64,000 nucleotides of DNA from Amaranthus tricolor (Eukaryota; Streptophyta; Magnoliopsida; Caryophyllales; Amaranthaceae): positions 979,001 through 1,043,000 of the forward strand of contig NC_080062.1 in NCBI RefSeq assembly GCF_026212465.1, written 5' to 3'. Within the stretch, counting starts at the first letter, position 1. Each line of letters opens with the position of its first letter. The notes under the pieces were generated by a model, which saw only the letters and a list, made by a program, of their open reading frames with translations, searched no databases and was not told the origin of the DNA. Of the stretch, positions 59,001-64,000 are shown piece by piece. A program made the position numbers and the translations under genes.

Positions 59001-60215
59001 ATGGGGTTACATGTGAACCCCATGCTAACGAACTTGGTACACCTATGCTTTTACTTCAATTTTTATTTGAATTGTCCAGACTCATTTTTTTCAGCTTGTG
59101 GTCTTACCAGTAAAGCTAACTCCTATGTGAATATTTTCTTTTCAGGAATTGGATTAGGCATATGCATGTTAATTGCACTAATCCTCTTGTACAAAAAAAT
59201 GAACTCGCTGATCGAGAAAAGTAAAGAAATTGAAACATTGTTGAAACAACATGGATCCCTCGGTCCAAAGAGGCATACTTATGCAGATTTGAAGAGAATT
59301 ACAAACTCCTTCAAAATCAAGCTAGGTGAAGGAGGTTACGGTATTGTATACAAAGGAAAACTACATTGTGGGGATCAAGTGGCAGTGAAAATTCTCAAGA
59401 GATCATCGAATCGAGATATGGATATGGTGGAATTCATCAATGAAGTTGCAAGTATCGGAAACACCAATCATAAGAACATTGTGAAACTCCTAGGCTTTTG
59501 TTACGAGGGTTCAAAACGCGCTCTTATATATGACTACATGCCTTGCGGATCTCTTGAAAAGTTCACACATGGGGGCAGAGACGAAAACAATCAACAACCC
59601 TCATGGAAAAGTTTATTTGAAATCGCGATTGGGATTGCAAGAGGGCTAGAGTACTTGCACCAAGGGTGCAACACGAGAATATTACACTTTGACATTAAGC
59701 CCCAAAACATTCTATTAGACGAGAATTATTGCCCCAAGATATCTGATTTTGGCCTGGCTAAGATATGCCCACAAAAGGACATCATAATTTCGATGTCAGA
59801 AGCCAGAGGAACTGCAGGGTACATTGCTCCTGAGGTTTTCTTCAAGAGATTTGGCGGAGTTTCTCATAAATCAGATGTTTATAGTTACGGAATGTTGGTT
59901 TTGGAAATGGTTGGGTGTCGAAAAAATATTGATGCGAAAGTGGAACATAGTAGTGAGCAGTATTTTCCGCATTGGATTTACAAGCAACTCGAGGAAGTTG
60001 AAGAGATCGATCAAATCGACACCACAAACAACAACGAGGGATCAGTACTCAAAAGGAAGATGGTTGTAGTGGGTTTATGGTGCATACAAACCAACCCCTT
60101 CACCCGACCAAATATGACTCGAGTTGTAGAAATGCTCGAAGGAACACTCGACTTGCTGCAGATTCCTCCGATTCCATCCTTTGAGATCACAAGAAATTTC
60201 TACCACTCTAGATGA
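59001..60215 (+). CDS. LRK10L/PR5K-type receptor-like kinase, ectodomain not found
   Basis: The open frame gives 404 residues. A likely exon border is TTTTCAG|GA at 59145/59146, so the true kinase exon may start at 59146 and the earlier residues may be intron. After the border come a transmembrane segment (GLGICMLIALILLY, about residues 51-64), a juxtamembrane part (RHTYADLKRITNSF) and a kinase. Kinase motifs: GEGGYG 109-114, Lys 130, Glu 148, HFD 219-221 (Phe in place of the usual Arg, a non-RD kinase), DFG 239-241, then GTAGYIAPEVF. ILHFDIKPQNILL is typical of the LRK10-like/PR5K group, implicated in defence and stress. Members normally carry a Cys-rich GUB_WAK or thaumatin ectodomain; none is visible upstream, so the gene may be 5'-truncated. 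The kinase frame is intact to the stop. Confidence 0.75.
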   Translation: MGLHVNPMLTNLVHLCFYFNFYLNCPDSFFSACGLTSKANSYVNIFFSGIGLGICMLIALILLYKKMNSLIEKSKEIETLLKQHGSLGPKRHTYADLKRITNSFKIKLGEGGYGIVYKGKLHCGDQVAVKILKRSSNRDMDMVEFINEVASIGNTNHKNIVKLLGFCYEGSKRALIYDYMPCGSLEKFTHGGRDENNQQPSWKSLFEIAIGIARGLEYLHQGCNTRILHFDIKPQNILLDENYCPKISDFGLAKICPQKDIIISMSEARGTAGYIAPEVFFKRFGGVSHKSDVYSYGMLVLEMVGCRKNIDAKVEHSSEQYFPHWIYKQLEEVEEIDQIDTTNNNEGSVLKRKMVVVGLWCIQTNPFTRPNMTRVVEMLEGTLDLLQIPPIPSFEITRNFYHSR

Positions 60216-60573
60216 AATCTCATCAGGTGGACTTTTTGTATCCTCCATTTGATGTTCTAGTTAGACAATGTAGCCATTTTACTGAGCTTTTTAGCTTTGT
60301 GTAAATGATTGTCTCCAATAAGTGCAAAATAATTTGCTAGTTAATTCGCTTATGTTATGTTTGAAAAGGATGATTATTGGTTCAATTTCATGTTTGGCAA
60401 ATCAATGAATTCAATTTTGAATTTAAGTCATTTCTACCATTGTATTAAAAGTAGATAAAGTTAAGAATTTGAGAATGATTTCACAATCTTGTCATTTTCA
60501 AATTCTTTCTTTATGATTTCACAATTGAAATCTACAATTTGAAATGAATTTATTATTTCCAAACACAACTTTA
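60216..60573. other. 3' flank of the LRK10L-like kinase
   Basis: AT-rich, no gene seen. 60390-60560 contains facing ATTTGAAATGAATTTATT-like and AATTCAATTTTGAATTTAAG-like stretches that could form a weak inverted repeat. Confidence 0.4.
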
Positions 60574-60759
60574 GGAAATCACCATCGGTGATTTTATTCT
60601 TCTCTGCAATTTCTGGAAGTTGTAAAACAAACTCTAGGACCCAAACAACATCCCCAACCGATGGACGTTCGCTACCTTGATTGCGTACGCAATAAGCTCG
60701 GGAATCTCACCGAATTTGCTTAGACAATGACTGCAATTTGGCCTTTTAAATTCGGGTCT
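60574..60759 (-). pseudogene. Inverted relic of a CrRLK1L kinase C-terminus
   Basis: On the minus strand, starting at 60758, the reading is DPNLKGQIAV, then after a frame break CLSKFGEIPELIAYAIK, then GSERPSVGDVVWVLEFVLQL and PEIAEKNKI. It aligns with receptor B residues DPNLTGQIAPECLKKFGEVA and GSDRPSMGDVVWGLEFALQL. It contains frameshifts and no flanking kinase sequence. It shows that another receptor copy in the opposite orientation once existed here or was partly copied here. Confidence 0.8.
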
Positions 60760-62891
<2,132 letters not shown>

Positions 62892-63092
62892 TTGATTATA
62901 TTGAGTTGTACACTAGGTTGTGTTGAACACATGCAACTTTGCTATTGTATTTGGTTTCATTCGTCTCTTTCTTTGCGGTGCAGGGTGTAGGTATGATTTG
63001 TCAGTCACCAACCCACAAACCCAGTCCTAAGCGGAATCTATTGTATATGATGGTAAATTGATTAATTTTATTTTTATGTTGTACATGATCAG

Positions 63093-63521
63093 TTTTGGTC
63101 TAAACTTCACAATGTCCTACGACGATACCACATTCAATTATACAGTTGCAACACCATCGTATACGGCGCCAGAATTAGTGTACTTGACACTGAGGGAGAT
63201 GGGACCATATGTTGGAGAACTGAAGAAAAACATAAATTTGACATGGTTGTTCGAGGTCGATGTTGGATTTAATTATCATGTGAGGCTTCATTTTTGCGAG
63301 TTAGATTCCACAATTAACAACACTGGCCAAAGACGTTTCGACGTTAGTATTAACAATCAAATGGGTGCACATGATATTGATGTTTTTGCGCTAACTGGTG
63401 GCATTTTCATTCCAATGTATCGAGATTTCGTTACGCTCTTTGAAGGTAGTGGTACCAACAAAGCTAGTGCCGAAACTAGAGGTCTTATTTCAGTGACATT
63501 TACTCCTGACCTTACCGCAAC
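63093..63521 (+). pseudogene. CrRLK1L receptor copy D: malectin exon 2, rest missing or off-window
   Basis: The exon reads through without stops in the frame that matches copy B: NYTVATPSYTAPELVYLTLR, then [20 protein letters not shown] and RFDVSINNQMGAHDID. It is bordered by ATGATCAG|T and GCAAC|GTAAGTT. Exon 1 is absent upstream: the homology begins only in the (AT)n tract at 62766. Exon 3 would lie beyond 64000. It could be a fragment, or a gene with a different first exon; the frame itself shows no decay. An ATG at 63058 upstream in frame is intron sequence in the other copies. Confidence 0.7.
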
Positions 63522-64000
63522 GTAAGTTAATCATTATTTTTTATGGGTAAGAAATCGAGAATCCGATCCCTGCATGAGGAGGCTTGGAGTCAAGCATTGA
63601 ATTTTCCCTGGGTTAAAAATTGAACGCCTATCACAAGAATGAATGGAAAGATTTTCTACAATACATTTGCATATATTTTAACCAAGTCAAACTCGCCGTG
63701 TGTTTTTTTAATCTTTTGACCCAAAAACTTACATTTTTAGCCAATATGGGTTTAAAATCGCTATTTAAGATAGCAATTTTACCTGAAGTTTACTTTTCCA
63801 ACTGTTTTTACCTGAAGCCTATTTCTCTATTTTTTAAAAAATAAAAAAAAATTCTTTTTTTTAGTTTGTTTATTTTTCTTGCCACATTTTATTTTATGGA
63901 AGTGGTCCCACCACGGAAAATTTTGTCATATACAAATTTTTCCTTACTTTAAAGTTAATCCAGCTTTATGCAATATAATTGATTTTAAAATTTCTTAGTC
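63522..64000 (+). other. Intron 2 of receptor copy D, cut by the window end
   Basis: Collinear with receptor B intron 2 from 46468 on, including ACGCCTATCA and CAAGTCAAACTCGCCGTGTG. The corresponding acceptor of exon 3 is not reached. Confidence 0.75.

Overview
The window is plant nuclear DNA. It is AT-rich, has intron-split genes, plant receptor kinases, and many plant transposon families (Copia, LTR-type elements, Mutator-like, hAT-like, CACTA-like, Stowaway-like). The gene content and repeats fit a eudicot, perhaps of the Caryophyllales/Amaranthaceae type, but the sequence alone does not prove the lineage.

Two host gene families and a thick layer of transposons make up the region. (1) CrRLK1L-type malectin-like receptor kinases occur as four dispersed copies. 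Copy A is two relics (3.9 and 6.2 kb). Copy B is a complete three-exon gene (43489-48648). Copy C is a broken, kinase-less copy (53720-57433). Copy D is at least one exon 2 at the right edge (63093-63521). An inverted kinase-tail relic lies at 60.6 kb and an LRK10L/PR5K-type kinase without a visible ectodomain at 59.0-60.2 kb. (2) A family of small secreted six-cysteine peptides (spacing C-x12/13-C-x7-11-C-x-C-x6-C-x5-C) has five loci at 7.4, 10.3, 12.0, 12.3 and 28.9/40.2 kb. Only the 12.0 kb gene looks fully intact. Large duplicated blocks (1-2570 with 49600-52430; 40311-41122 with 52672-53505; B with C) show that the receptor copies arose by segmental or tandem duplication.

The transposon layer has two highlights. 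First, about 14795-27644 is bounded by long inverted repeats. It carries two convergent degraded genes: a FAR1/MULE transposase fused to an OTU cysteine-protease domain on the + strand, and a plant mobile domain (PMD) protein on the - strand. Its ends also hold 95-96 bp foldback modules and opposed ATT/AAT arrays. The best reading is a Mutator-like element of about 8 kb, later enlarged by a 2.76 kb LTR element (TSD ATAAT), a 1.55 kb LTR element that split the last PMD exon (TSD CAAAT), and a Stowaway-like MITE. Second, one of the six-cysteine peptide genes is split by a three-level nest. A Copia element (TSD AATGA) sits in the peptide gene, a long LTR-type element (TSD TCAAA) sits in the Copia 5' LTR, and a third LTR-type element (TSD ATCAA) sits inside that. 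All three target duplications are exact, so the order of insertion can be read directly.

Functional genes that look expressible are few: the CrRLK1L gene B, the six-cysteine peptide at 11986-12204, possibly the peptide at 12303-12536 (its ATG is lost), and possibly the LRK10L-like kinase. The rest is pseudogene, transposon or simple repeat. Exon joins, frames and target duplications were worked out by reading the sequence; no database search was run.
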